The notes under the pieces: model-generated
What the model was told of the DNA's origin: nothing
The model's database searches: none
What the model saw: only the letters and a program-made list of their open reading frames with translations
Made by a program: the position numbers and the translations under genes
Part shown: one piece after another, positions 1-8,708 of the stretch
Position numbering within the stretch: position 1 is the stretch's first letter
Layout: every line of letters starts with the position of its first letter
DNA from: Lewinellaceae bacterium SD302
GTDB taxonomy: Bacteria; Bacteroidota; Bacteroidia; Chitinophagales; Saprospiraceae
DNA: 64,000 nucleotides
Reading direction: 5' to 3'
Assembly (NCBI GenBank): GCA_002591745.1
Contig: PDLQ01000007.1
Coordinates: 62,001 to 126,000, forward strand

Positions 1-80
1 TGGGGCATCCAACCATGCTCTTCTTAACTTTGCGACGGGATATTGACAAATATTCGTCTTTTTCTGACAATCTTAGCCAC

Positions 81-1643
81 ATGAAATACCTGAAATTCCT
101 TGTATTTGCCATCATTCCACTAGTAGCAGCTTTTGTGTTTTCCACTCCCATTGCTACTTTGTTAGCCAAAATAGGGGGGACTGACAAAGTAGCAGTGGCT
201 CTGGCCCCGGCCCGGGAAATGCGGGGCGTATGGATGTCTACGGTACTGAATATTGATTATCCCCAGCGGCCGACGGTCGATCCGGCCACCCTCCGGTCCG
301 AATTTAAGTCTCAGTTGACACGGCTTAGAAAAATCGGTATCAACGCAATTTTTGTGCAGGTGAGGCCGACGGGAGATGCGATATATCCCTCCAAGCTTGT
401 ACCCTGGTCGAAGTGGCTGACCGGCCGCCAGGGTATTGCTCCGGGCTCGGACTTCGATCCTCTGGCCTATATGATCAAGGAAGCCCACGCTCAGGGAATG
501 GAGTTTCATGCCTGGATCAATCCTTACCGGGTTAGTATGGACCTGGAAACTTACAATCTGTCGTCCAAACATATTTATAATCAGCACCCGGAGTGGGTGA
601 AGCAGTACGGCCAGAAACTCTACCTCGATCCCGGTATCCCGATGGTGCAGGATCACCTGATGGAAGTGGTAGAGGAAATTTTGGTCAATTACCCGTTAAA
701 TGGTATCCACTTCGACGATTATTTCTATCCTTACCCCGAACCCGGGCAGTTTTTTCTTGACCAGGAATCCTTTGATCTCTACGGTACTCGTTTCGAAACT
801 AAAGAAGACTGGCGGCGGGACAATGTAAATACTTTCGTAAAACGGGTTTCCGATCTGATCGAACGGAAAAAGCCCTGGGTGAAATTCGGAATCAGTCCGT
901 TCGGTGTCTGGCGCAACAAGAATCGTGACCCCAATGGCTCCGATACCAGGGCCTGGGCCACGAGCTATGACGACCTTTACGGAGATGCGCTCGGGTGGGC
1001 GGCCAATGGTACGGTAGACTACCTGGTGCCCCAGCTTTACTGGAACATCGGCTTTGAAGTGGCCGACTACGCCCACCTGGTAGAGTGGTGGACCAGCAAC
1101 GTCAACTACCGTACCAAACTCTACGTAGGGCACGCAGCCTATAAAGTAGGTAACAACCGCGAACTGGCCTGGAATGACCTGGAGGAAATCCCCCGCCAGA
1201 TCGACTTGAATCGCCGTAACAAACGCATTTCCGGAAGTATGTTTTTCAGTGCCAAATCATTACTGACCAGCCCCATTGGGCTTGATGCGCGCCTGAAGGA
1301 TATTTACGTGGATCGTCGCCTGGTACCAGAACAACCAGATGCCCCCGGAGCCCGCCCGCTGAGCCCGAGACTGGGCAAGGTGAAAGCGACTGAGCGCGGT
1401 CAACTATTGGTATGGGATGTGGAAAAGGCCGTGCCCCAGGATGATCTACCTTACTACTTTGCTATCTACCGTAAGATGGAGGAAAGCGAACCCTTTGAGT
1501 TGATTCACGTCACGCCTTTCGGTCAAAATTGCCGCCGATTACACTTTTACGACGAAGAAAGTACTGGCGGTACACCGATCTACGAGGTGAGAGCAGTGGA
1601 TCGTTTTCACCGGGAGAGTCGTACTGATGAGCTTTTACCTTAA
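81..1643 (+). CDS. GHL10 (DUF187) family glycoside hydrolase-like protein, DigH/YddW-like
   Basis: Predicted exported 520-residue hydrolase of the glycosyl-hydrolase-like 10 family. E. coli DigH (YddW) of this family cuts peptidoglycan glycan strands stripped of peptides; the same role here is inference. The family core starts near residue 45 (REMRGVWMSTVLNIDYPQ) and includes FHAWINPYR and NGIHFDDYFYPYP, whose acidic residues line the barrel in relatives. The C-terminal 90 residues look like a fibronectin-type beta domain. I start at the ATG at 81 because it opens a clear signal peptide (MKYLKFLVFAIIPL); the frame is open back to base 15. Two copies of the dispersed GCTACTTTG motif lie in inverted orientation in the codons just after the signal peptide. 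Family call firm, substrate unknown. Confidence 0.8.
   Translation: MKYLKFLVFAIIPLVAAFVFSTPIATLLAKIGGTDKVAVALAPAREMRGVWMSTVLNIDYPQRPTVDPATLRSEFKSQLTRLRKIGINAIFVQVRPTGDAIYPSKLVPWSKWLTGRQGIAPGSDFDPLAYMIKEAHAQGMEFHAWINPYRVSMDLETYNLSSKHIYNQHPEWVKQYGQKLYLDPGIPMVQDHLMEVVEEILVNYPLNGIHFDDYFYPYPEPGQFFLDQESFDLYGTRFETKEDWRRDNVNTFVKRVSDLIERKKPWVKFGISPFGVWRNKNRDPNGSDTRAWATSYDDLYGDALGWAANGTVDYLVPQLYWNIGFEVADYAHLVEWWTSNVNYRTKLYVGHAAYKVGNNRELAWNDLEEIPRQIDLNRRNKRISGSMFFSAKSLLTSPIGLDARLKDIYVDRRLVPEQPDAPGARPLSPRLGKVKATERGQLLVWDVEKAVPQDDLPYYFAIYRKMEESEPFELIHVTPFGQNCRRLHFYDEESTGGTPIYEVRAVDRFHRESRTDELLP
149..168 (+). repeat. dispersed GCTACTTTG motif, copy 1
   Basis: One of 21 copies of consensus CAYTGCTACTTTGNNAGYCA (the NN may be one base). 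In the DigH-like gene, codons I-A-T-L-L-A. Core 153-161. Confidence 0.85.
178..197 (-). repeat. dispersed motif, copy 2
   Basis: Core 185-193. Inverted partner of copy 1, 23 nt between cores; the pair could form a hairpin in the mRNA. Confidence 0.85.
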
Positions 1644-1741
1644 CGGGGCAATATCAGTTGAGGGGCAACCAAAAATTATTAACTTACAAAAAGTGACGGC
1701 GTAATATTTCAACGTCTAAAGCACGTACTAAACCTACAATC

Positions 1742-2425
1742 ATGCAAAACTTTAAAGCCTACGTTTTCAGTTTTCTTTTCCTGGCGATGATCGCTTTAGC
1801 CGGTACTCAGGTACACGCTCAGGTAACCACCACTCAGATGAGTATGAGCCAGGGTAATCACCCGGCCATGACGCTCGAACTACCCGGCGCGGATGCCAAA
1901 ATGGTGGAAAAGATGTGGGTCGACTACACCAAGGACGAAATCCGCAAAAGCAAGACCAAGAAAGACCGCAAAAGCAAGGAATACCAAACCCTCAACGTTG
2001 AAATCCCCGGCGTCAGCAAGGGATCGGCAGTAGATATGTACGCCAAGGTGAACGAGCGGGGTAACGGTAGTGAACTGATGGTATGGATCGGCTCCAACGA
2101 CGGCTGGATCAGCCCCGACGAACTACCCGGCCGCTACGTGGAAGCCGAAAAAATGCTGATGCGTTTTGGCCTGGAAGTCAGCCGTGCCCAGATCGAAATC
2201 ATGGTCGAAGCCGAAGAAGACAAGCTCGAAGACCTTGAGAAAGAATTGGAAGACCTGCGTCGTGACAAAGAAAAATTCCTGAAGAACATTGAAAAGGCCA
2301 AGCAGGAAATCGCCGATAACGAAGCGGCCATTGAAACCAATGCTCAGCAGCAGAAGGACCAGGAAGAAGCCATTGAGGAGCAGCGCAAAACCGTGAATCA
2401 AACCCGGAAAAAAGGCGATTTTTAG
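1742..2425 (+). CDS. secreted coiled-coil protein of unknown function
   Basis: I do not recognise a family. The 227-residue product begins with a good signal peptide (MQNFKAYVFSFLFLAMIALA, cut after VHAQ), so it should be periplasmic or surface exposed. Residues 30-150 form a small mixed domain rich in Lys and Asp; residues 155-225 are a strongly charged heptad-repeat coiled coil made of Glu, Lys and Gln. It lies 98 nt after the hydrolase and is followed by a hairpin terminator, so it may be the last gene of a two-gene unit. Real gene by its codon use and signal peptide; function not assignable. Confidence 0.75.
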   Translation: MQNFKAYVFSFLFLAMIALAGTQVHAQVTTTQMSMSQGNHPAMTLELPGADAKMVEKMWVDYTKDEIRKSKTKKDRKSKEYQTLNVEIPGVSKGSAVDMYAKVNERGNGSELMVWIGSNDGWISPDELPGRYVEAEKMLMRFGLEVSRAQIEIMVEAEEDKLEDLEKELEDLRRDKEKFLKNIEKAKQEIADNEAAIETNAQQQKDQEEAIEEQRKTVNQTRKKGDF

Positions 2426-2474
2426 TATGAGCAGATGAATCAGTGATTTAATCATTTGATGATTTGATGTTTGG

Positions 2475-2508
2475 AATGGTGCGATGATCGGGTGATCGTC
2501 GCACCATT
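2475..2508 (+). terminator. hairpin terminator after the coiled-coil gene
   Basis: AATGGTGCGATGATC pairs with GATCGTCGCACCATT across a loop of a few bases, with one wobble pair. It is followed by a T-rich but interrupted stretch. The right arm shares GTCGCACCATTT with 5197-5208. Confidence 0.6.
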
Positions 2509-2547
2509 TCATTTTAACATTACCTTATTTTATTATTCAATCATTGT

Positions 2548-2555
2548 TACTTTTG
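2548..2555 (+). promoter_or_regulatory. possible -7 promoter element (TACTTTTG)
   Basis: TACTTTTG fits the Bacteroidota -7 consensus TAnnTTTG exactly and lies 113 nt before the receptor ATG at 2669. No clear -33 TTTG is seen at the usual spacing. Confidence 0.4.
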
Positions 2556-2668
2556 TGCCGATTCATTGGGGTGCCTACGGCCGTAACCGGCCTGCAGCTG
2601 AGATCATACCCTTGATTATTCATCAGGAACCTGCCCGGATAATGCCGGGAAGGGAAAAACCATTCGCT

Positions 2669-5101
2669 ATGCTACGCTTTAGCCGGATCATTGCCTTGAT
2701 CCTATTATCCACTACTACCTTATTCGCCCAGAAAATTGTGGGCACCATTTCCGGAACCGATGCGCCCGACGGGTTGGAAGGGGCCGCCGTGCTACTGGTC
2801 GGTACCCTAAACGGAACGGTCACCGACGCAGACGGTCGTTTCACCATCGGTCAACAAGTCGAATACGGGAAACAACAATTGCGCATCAGCCTGCTTGGCT
2901 ACCGGACGCGGACGATCACCGTATCGCTTTCACCAAACCAACCGATTGCTGCTGTAGACGTGATCCTGGAGCCCGGATCCTTCGACCTCGACGAACTGAC
3001 CGTTTCTGCCACCCGTGCCGCCGCTAATACGCCGGTTACCTACGTGAATGTGGGCAAAGACGAAATTGCCGCCAATAACCTGGGGCAAGACTTGCCCTTT
3101 GTGCTAAAGTGGACGCCCAGCGTGGTGGTTACCAGCGACGCCGGGGCCGGAGTCGGCTACACCGGTATCTGGATCCGGGGTTCCGACCCGGCGAGGACCA
3201 ACGTGACCATCAACGGTATTCCTTTCAATGATTCGGAGAGTCAGGGAACCTTCTGGGTGAACCTGCCGGATTTCGCCAGTAGCGCGGAGGAAATTCAGAT
3301 TCAACGGGGTGTGGGTACCAGTACTAACGGTGCCGGCGCTTTCGGGGCCACGATCAATATTGCCACCAATGATTTTAAGGACGAGTCTTACGGAAGTATT
3401 GATGCGGGAATCGGCTCTTTCGGAACCCGTAGAGCCAATTTGCGCTTCGGCACGGGAATGTTGAAGGACGGATTCAGCGTAGATGGCCGGGTTTCCAAAA
3501 TCAATTCCGACGGTTACATCGACCGCGCCAGTTCCGACCTGACCGGCTATTACCTCAGTGCAGGCCGAAAAGGCAAAAAATCCGTGCTCCGCTTCAACCT
3601 CTTCGGTGGCCACGAAGTCACCTACCAGGCGTGGAACGGGGTAGACGCTTCGCTGATCGACGATCGTGACCTGCGTACTACCAATACCGCCGGCACTGAA
3701 AAAGAGGGTGAGCCCTACGATAACGAAGTCGACAACTACCAGCAAACCCACGGTCAATTGCATTACAGCCTTGATTTGGGTTCCGGCCTGGGCCTCAACC
3801 TCAGCGGGCACTATACTAAGGGCATGGGTTACTTCGAGCAGTATAAAGCCGACGAAGACCTCGCCGATTACGGTATCGAACCGTTAGGTTCCGGCATTCT
3901 GGATGGCACATCAGACCTGATTCGCCGCCGCTGGCTGGACAACGACTTCTACGGTCTGGTCTATAGTCTTAAGTACGCCTCCCGCAATGAATATACTACG
4001 GCTACTCTGGGAGGCGGCTACCATCGCTACGAAGGCGATCACTTTGGAGAAGTGATCTGGGCGCGTAACGCCGGGGACAGCGAAATCCGCGACCTGTATT
4101 ATGACAATGACGCCACGAAGAACGATTTTAATGTCTTCGGTAAAGTCAATCACCGTATCGCTGCCGGGCTCTCGGCTTATGTGGATTTACAGTTGCGTCT
4201 GGTCGACTATCAATTCCTTGGTCTGGACAATAATCTAGAACGAGTCGACCAGGACGTAAATCACACTTTCTTTAATCCTAAAGCCGGTCTATTTTACCGT
4301 CTCAGCCCCAGGACCGAGGCTTACGCCAGCTTCGGCGTCGCCCAGCGGGAACCTAACCGGAATGATTTCGTAGATAACCCCGTCAGCACTCGTCCGACGC
4401 CAGAAAAATTGTACAACACCGAAGTCGGCTACCGTACTACCGGCAACCGGGCTAATTTCGGGGCCAATTTCTACCACATGCTCTATCGCGACCAACTGGT
4501 GCTGAACGGTAGACTTAATGATGTAGGTGAATATATCCGCGTCAACGTGCCCAACAGTTATCGTCTTGGGCTGGAATTACAGGGTGGTTACGCCATCACA
4601 CCCCGCTTTACCGCGGCGGCTAACCTGACGCTGAGCCGTAACCGGGTGAAGAACTACGTAGAATTTTTGGATGATTTCGACGAGGAATTCAACTACCTTG
4701 GGCAAGTAGAAGTAGAGCGGGAAGACACCCCGCTGGCTTTTAGTCCCGACTTTTTGGCCGGTGGCCAACTGAGCTATGATATTCTGGCCAGCGACTTGCA
4801 AAAACTAACTGCTACGCTACTCGGTAAATACGTTGGCCAGCGCTATCTAGACAACAGCGGCGACGAAGACAACACCATTCCGGCCTACTTCTACGCCGAT
4901 GCTCGCCTGCAATACAGTATCGACGCGCCACGACTGCCTAAGTTCAGGATCAATTTTCAGGTCAACAACCTTTTCGACCAGCTTTACTCCGCCAACGGTT
5001 GGAGTTACCGTTATCAATTTGATGGAAACCCGACTTTACTACAAGGGTTTTACCCCCAGGCTACGCGAAACTTTTTGCTGGGCGTGGGTATCGACTTTTA
5101 A
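2669..5101 (+). CDS. TonB-dependent outer-membrane receptor
   Basis: An 810-residue outer-membrane receptor for TonB-driven uptake, substrate unknown. After the signal peptide (MLRFSRIIALILLSTTTLFA) comes a CarboxypepD-regulatory-like domain (about 20-110: GAAVLLVGTLNGTVTDADGR), then the plug (about 125-235: TPVTYVNVGKDEI, WIRGSDPARTNVTINGIPF) and a 22-strand barrel ending in aromatic F at the last residue. The barrel has QREPNRNDF and NTEVGYR, shared with siderophore or metal receptors of the FecA/BtuB kind. The open frame begins at 2471, but the ATG at 2669 starts the signal peptide. No SusD partner follows, so it is probably not a polysaccharide SusC; an iron or cofactor receptor is more likely. 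Confidence 0.85.
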   Translation: MLRFSRIIALILLSTTTLFAQKIVGTISGTDAPDGLEGAAVLLVGTLNGTVTDADGRFTIGQQVEYGKQQLRISLLGYRTRTITVSLSPNQPIAAVDVILEPGSFDLDELTVSATRAAANTPVTYVNVGKDEIAANNLGQDLPFVLKWTPSVVVTSDAGAGVGYTGIWIRGSDPARTNVTINGIPFNDSESQGTFWVNLPDFASSAEEIQIQRGVGTSTNGAGAFGATINIATNDFKDESYGSIDAGIGSFGTRRANLRFGTGMLKDGFSVDGRVSKINSDGYIDRASSDLTGYYLSAGRKGKKSVLRFNLFGGHEVTYQAWNGVDASLIDDRDLRTTNTAGTEKEGEPYDNEVDNYQQTHGQLHYSLDLGSGLGLNLSGHYTKGMGYFEQYKADEDLADYGIEPLGSGILDGTSDLIRRRWLDNDFYGLVYSLKYASRNEYTTATLGGGYHRYEGDHFGEVIWARNAGDSEIRDLYYDNDATKNDFNVFGKVNHRIAAGLSAYVDLQLRLVDYQFLGLDNNLERVDQDVNHTFFNPKAGLFYRLSPRTEAYASFGVAQREPNRNDFVDNPVSTRPTPEKLYNTEVGYRTTGNRANFGANFYHMLYRDQLVLNGRLNDVGEYIRVNVPNSYRLGLELQGGYAITPRFTAAANLTLSRNRVKNYVEFLDDFDEEFNYLGQVEVEREDTPLAFSPDFLAGGQLSYDILASDLQKLTATLLGKYVGQRYLDNSGDEDNTIPAYFYADARLQYSIDAPRLPKFRINFQVNNLFDQLYSANGWSYRYQFDGNPTLLQGFYPQATRNFLLGVGIDF

Positions 5102-5115
5102 TGACTTGGTGAGCG

Positions 5116-5239
5116 AATGATACAATGATTTAATGGGGGCGGTTAAATAACTCAATGATTCATCAAACTCATTATCTTCATTGTGTAAATTGATTGGTCG
5201 CACCATTTTATCAATTGATCATTAAATCATTGTATCATT
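5116..5239. repeat. 20-bp perfect inverted repeat flanking 84 bp
   Basis: AATGATACAATGATTTAATG at 5116-5135 is the exact reverse complement of 5220-5239. The pair fills most of the space between the receptor and the MscS gene. Related AT-rich words (TGATTTAAT, GTCGCACCATTT) also occur at 2435-2509. Confidence 0.8.
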
Positions 5240-5246
5240 ACTCCTT

Positions 5247-6071
5247 ATGGATACGGAAAAGCTCACCGAATACTACGAACTGGCGGCAGACAGTATCATC
5301 ACCTATCTTCCCAAAGTTGCCCTTGCCATCATCGTTTTATTGATTGGCATTCGACTGATCAACAAGTTGGTTAACCTGGCAACCAACACGATGGAAAAGC
5401 GAGGAATCGGGAGTGACATCCTTCCATTCCTGAGTTCAGTAGTGGGTATTTTGCTGAAGATCGCTCTCTTTTTTGTGGTAGCGACTACGCTGGGCTTCGA
5501 TACGGCCGGGTTGGTGACCGTTATTGCTGCTGCGAGTTTTGCGGTGGGACTTGCTTTGCAGGGTTCCCTGGGAAATTTTGCTGCCGGTATCCTGATTCTG
5601 ATTTTCAAACCTTATCGACGGGGTGATTGGATACAGGTGGATGATTTCTTCGGACGGGTTGAAGAAGTGCAAATCTTCAACACCATCCTGGAAACACCCG
5701 GTTCAAAAACGCTGATCGTACCTAACGGCCAGGTCGTGGAAAACGTAGTGACCAATTACAGTGAAAAAGGAAAGGTGAGACTGGAGCTGCAATTGCTGAT
5801 GGCTTACGAGGAGAGTTTCCCCCGTATTCGCGAGGTGATCATGGAGGCCGTTCGTCGTTCGCAGTATGTTTTGACGGAGCCGGCCACCATAGTGGGTATC
5901 GAAAGCTACGATACCCATAATATCGTGGTAGCGGTACGACCCTTCGTAAAGCCCGATGATTATTGGGAGGCTACCTTTGAAGTGCACGAATTGATCAAAA
6001 ATGCCCTGAGTACGGCTGGTATCAAAATGGCTTACAGCGAAGGTGTGGAACTGGGTAAAATTGGTGCGTAG
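5247..6071 (+). CDS. mscS: small-conductance mechanosensitive channel, MscS family
   Basis: A 274-residue inner-membrane channel that opens under membrane tension to release solutes after hypo-osmotic shock. Length and layout match E. coli MscS (286 residues): three transmembrane helices at about 18-40, 60-82 and 88-112, the last being the pore helix with the Gly/Ala pattern AAASFAVGLALQGSLGNFAA. The beta domain (FKPYRRGDWIQVDDFFGRVEEV) and the cytoplasmic alpha/beta domain follow (PNGQVVENVVTNYS). The ATG lies 7 nt after the right arm of the inverted repeat, so that repeat would sit in its leader. Confidence 0.93.
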   Translation: MDTEKLTEYYELAADSIITYLPKVALAIIVLLIGIRLINKLVNLATNTMEKRGIGSDILPFLSSVVGILLKIALFFVVATTLGFDTAGLVTVIAAASFAVGLALQGSLGNFAAGILILIFKPYRRGDWIQVDDFFGRVEEVQIFNTILETPGSKTLIVPNGQVVENVVTNYSEKGKVRLELQLLMAYEESFPRIREVIMEAVRRSQYVLTEPATIVGIESYDTHNIVVAVRPFVKPDDYWEATFEVHELIKNALSTAGIKMAYSEGVELGKIGA

Positions 6072-6127
6072 CAATCGGTAGCGTATTCTCCCGGCCGCTA
6101 CGGGGGGATTTAGAAGACTTGAGGTCA

Positions 6128-6394
6128 CTAAACAATAGGATTTGACCAAATAGAAGCTAGTACGATACCTGCGGCAATCAATAATGTTACGATTCCTGAA
6201 ATCGTAAACCATTGCTTGATCTCCGGTTCCGTAGCCAAGCGATATGCTTTGCCGTTGTCATCCAGTCGGCGGACTGCGCGTATGGCAGGTTTGTTAAAGT
6301 TTACCATTCGCTCCCGGTCAAAAAGAAGGCTCTCCCTCTTTTGCAGGGCGCGGTTGGCTTTTACGGACTGAATGGCGGCGTGTTCAAAGGACAT
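6128..6394 (-). CDS. small tail-anchored membrane protein, unknown function
   Basis: An 88-residue protein with a charged N-terminal part (many Arg and Lys, residues 1-60) and a single transmembrane helix near the C-terminus (FTISGIVTLLIAAGIVLASI). There is no signal peptide, so the N-terminus should face the cytoplasm. It is the first of three neighbouring minus-strand genes with the same size and tail-anchor layout, though their sequences are not obviously alike. No family recognised. The start is uncertain; an inner Met at residue 30 is possible. Confidence 0.55.
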   Translation of the reverse strand: MSFEHAAIQSVKANRALQKRESLLFDRERMVNFNKPAIRAVRRLDDNGKAYRLATEPEIKQWFTISGIVTLLIAAGIVLASIWSNPIV

Positions 6395-6476
6395 GGTGAA
6401 TGATTTCAGGGTGAGGTGTATACTGCCAGGGGCTTCTCAAACCGGGTAAACGGTCATACAGGAAGACCTTTTTGGC

Positions 6477-6710
6477 TCAGGCCGCCAGGAGAACAAACAG
6501 CGCGGAAATTGCCGTTAGCGTACCAATAATGCCCAGTACGGTTTTCCGCAGACGTTCGCCACGTAAAGGCGGATACTGAGAACGTAGGTAACAGCGGATG
6601 GATGCGTAACGACCAGCGTTAAGTTCATTACCGGAAGTTGATGCGGAATAGCGGCCTTTGATATAATCACGGCAACTGCGTAAGGTGGTGGGGGCGATTG
6701 TGTTTTTCAT
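6477..6710 (-). CDS. small tail-anchored membrane protein, unknown function
   Basis: A 77-residue protein: residues 1-52 are basic and hydrophilic (DYIKGRYSASTSGN, YLRSQYPPLRGERLRK), and the last 22 are a hydrophobic helix (TVLGIIGTLTAISALFVLLA). The frame is open to 6785, but the Met at 6710 gives the more natural start and leaves a copy of the dispersed motif in the leader. No family recognised. Same layout as its two neighbours. Confidence 0.55.
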   Translation of the reverse strand: MKNTIAPTTLRSCRDYIKGRYSASTSGNELNAGRYASIRCYLRSQYPPLRGERLRKTVLGIIGTLTAISALFVLLAA

Positions 6711-6748
6711 GGCTACTGTTTTGTAAAAGGTTGATTGCCTTTTGTTTA

Positions 6749-6767
6749 TGGCTTCAAAGTAGCAGTG
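6749..6767 (-). repeat. dispersed motif, copy 3
   Basis: Core 6755-6763; short-spacer form (GCTACTTTGAAGCC), 44 nt before the tail-anchored gene start at 6710. Confidence 0.85.
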
Positions 6768-6880
6768 TTTGAAAACGCTTCGCAATTTCTGACGACGAAG
6801 CCTAGGGGAGATTCGACGAGCGGATTTTAGCCTGTAGCAGTGAGAGTATGAAATTCGAGCTATTTAGCTAGAAACGAAAG

Positions 6881-6910
6881 ACGCCCTTTCACTTACTAGC
6901 AAAAGGGCGT
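6881..6910 (-). terminator. terminator of the 6966-7202 gene
   Basis: ACGCCCTTT and AAAGGGCGT form a 9-bp stem with a 12-nt loop; read on the minus strand it is followed by CTTTCGTTTC. Confidence 0.65.
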
Positions 6911-6965
6911 TATAAATAGGAGTATTACCGTTCATGGGAAATTCTTTCCCTTGATCTCAGTCTTT

Positions 6966-7202
6966 TTATAGTACGCTGATCAGTACGAGGCCGAGGAGGA
7001 ATAAAATACCGGCGCCAACGGCTTTGATCGTCAGTTCACGACGGTCGTTCGCAGCAGCAAATTTTGATTCCTGGCGGGCGGCACCTTTTAGTCCGTTCTC
7101 ACCGACCAAACTGCCGTTTACCGAAGCCTTGAGGTCCAGTACGATCCGGCGGTTGCGCAGGATGGAACGGGTGGGGCGCGGGGTCATTAATACATTGTTC
7201 AT
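6966..7202 (-). CDS. small tail-anchored membrane protein, unknown function
   Basis: A 78-residue protein starting MNNVLMTPRPTR: a basic N-terminal half (RSILRNRRIVLDLKAS), a polar middle, and a C-terminal membrane helix (AVGAGILFLLGLVLISVL) that ends the protein. The longer frame to 7238 adds residues without a good start. Third member of the tail-anchored trio next to MscS. Its own terminator lies at 6881-6910, so it is probably transcribed separately from the two genes downstream. No family recognised. Confidence 0.55.
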   Translation of the reverse strand: MNNVLMTPRPTRSILRNRRIVLDLKASVNGSLVGENGLKGAARQESKFAAANDRRELTIKAVGAGILFLLGLVLISVL

Positions 7203-7461
7203 GGGATGAAAATTTAGCTTGTTAATATAAGACCGCAAAGGTCGGGTTAATTACCAATACTTACAATAGACAAGCAAATATTAGTTGGCTTGAAGTGGTG
7301 AATTTGATATTGATCAGTTTTAAATTTTTGAGCAGAGTTGGACGCCGGATTTTATTCGGAAAGCGGTGAAGAAGACAGGAGATAAAAATCATCTTTTTTG
7401 TCTTGAAATTATTTTGCCGCAGTCCTTTCGTATACCATCAGCCTATTTGCTCATCGTTCCT

Positions 7462-7469
7462 TACCTTCG
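7462..7469 (+). promoter_or_regulatory. possible -7 element of the thiolase gene (TACCTTCG)
   Basis: TACCTTCG differs from TAnnTTTG at one base and lies 44 nt before the thiolase ATG at 7514. The -33 element is not clear. Confidence 0.4.
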
Positions 7470-7513
7470 TGGTCCCTCACCAGCGGGTTCATCCCGTTCA
7501 AAATAACTACCAA

Positions 7514-8698
7514 ATGGCTAACAATAGCGTCTATATCGTTGCCGCACAACGCACCCCCATCGGGTCTTTCGGCGGTATGTTCAAATCTTTATCCGCAACC
7601 CAACTGGGGTCAGCCGCCATTGCAGGTGCGCTGGAGAAAGCTGGTGTTCCGGCCGACCGGGTGCAGGAAGTCTTGATGGGTAATGTCGTCTCCGCTAACC
7701 TTGGCCAGGCCCCGGCTCGCCAGGCTGCGCTGGGCGCCGGTATCCCGAATACGGTTCCCTGTACTACGGTAAACAAAGTCTGCTCCAGCGGCATGAAAAC
7801 CGTAATGTTTGCCGCCCAAAGTATTATGCTGGGCCACAATGATGTCATGGTTGCCGGTGGCATGGAGAGTATGAGTAATATCCCCTACTACGTTCCCGAT
7901 GCTCGTTGGGGTGCCAAGTTCGGCGACCGTAAACTGATCGACGGACTTACCAAAGACGGACTGACCGACGTCTACGACCAAAAAGCTATGGGCACCTGCG
8001 CCGACGCTACGGCCACCAAATACAACATTAGCCGGGAAGCACAGGATGAATACGCCATCGGTAGCTACAAGAAAGCGGCCAGTGCCACCGAAAATGGTGC
8101 TTTTGCTGATGAGGTCACCGCAGTCAAGGTCCCTCAACGGCGCGGCGATGACCTGGTGATTACCGAAGACGAGGAATACAAGAAAGTCAAATTCGACAAG
8201 ATTCCAAGCCTGCGCCCCGCCTTCAATAAAGATGGTACCGTGACGGCCGCCAACGCCTCAACGATCAACGACGGTGCCGCCGCTCTGGTCCTGGTCAGCG
8301 AAAAGGTTCTCAAGGAAATGAATCTTACGCCCCTGGCCCGTATTGTCTCCTTCGCAGACGCTGCCCACGAGCCGCAATGGTTTACTACTGCCCCCACCGT
8401 GGCCGCTCCCCGCGCTCTGAAAAGGGCCGGACTAAACTGGAATGACGTAGACTACATGGAAGTTAACGAAGCTTTCGCCGTAGTGCCAATGGCCTTCGGT
8501 CAGGAACTCGATCTGGATATGAACAAAATTAACGTCAACGGTGGTGGAGTTTCTCTGGGGCATCCCCTGGGTACCTCCGGCGCGCGAATCCTGGTGACGC
8601 TGAATAATATCCTGCACCGTCAGAACGGCCGCTACGGTCTGGCTACCCTTTGTAATGGTGGTGGTGGCGCCAGTGCCGTAGTAATTGAAAAGGTTTAA
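7514..8698 (+). CDS. acetyl-CoA C-acetyltransferase (thiolase)
   Basis: A 394-residue cytoplasmic thiolase of usual length that joins or splits acetoacetyl-CoA and two acetyl-CoA. The acylated Cys is in VNKVCSSGMK (about residue 90), GGMESMSNIPY follows, and the C-terminal motifs NEAFAV, GGGVSLGHPLGTSGAR (catalytic His) and CNGGGGASA (catalytic Cys) are all intact. The start is the ATG at 7514 (MANNSVYIVAAQRTPIG), the family N-terminus; the upstream open frame is leader. It stands alone, so a role in fatty-acid breakdown or in making acetoacetyl-CoA cannot be told from context. AtoB and PhaA are the nearest named types. Confidence 0.93.
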   Translation: MANNSVYIVAAQRTPIGSFGGMFKSLSATQLGSAAIAGALEKAGVPADRVQEVLMGNVVSANLGQAPARQAALGAGIPNTVPCTTVNKVCSSGMKTVMFAAQSIMLGHNDVMVAGGMESMSNIPYYVPDARWGAKFGDRKLIDGLTKDGLTDVYDQKAMGTCADATATKYNISREAQDEYAIGSYKKAASATENGAFADEVTAVKVPQRRGDDLVITEDEEYKKVKFDKIPSLRPAFNKDGTVTAANASTINDGAAALVLVSEKVLKEMNLTPLARIVSFADAAHEPQWFTTAPTVAAPRALKRAGLNWNDVDYMEVNEAFAVVPMAFGQELDLDMNKINVNGGGVSLGHPLGTSGARILVTLNNILHRQNGRYGLATLCNGGGGASAVVIEKV

Positions 8699-8708
8699 GG
8701 TTTTTTGA

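Noticed and set aside
3104-3811. 235-codon minus-strand ORF inside the TonB receptor
   Set aside because: Low-complexity shadow frame; the plus frame has all receptor domains.
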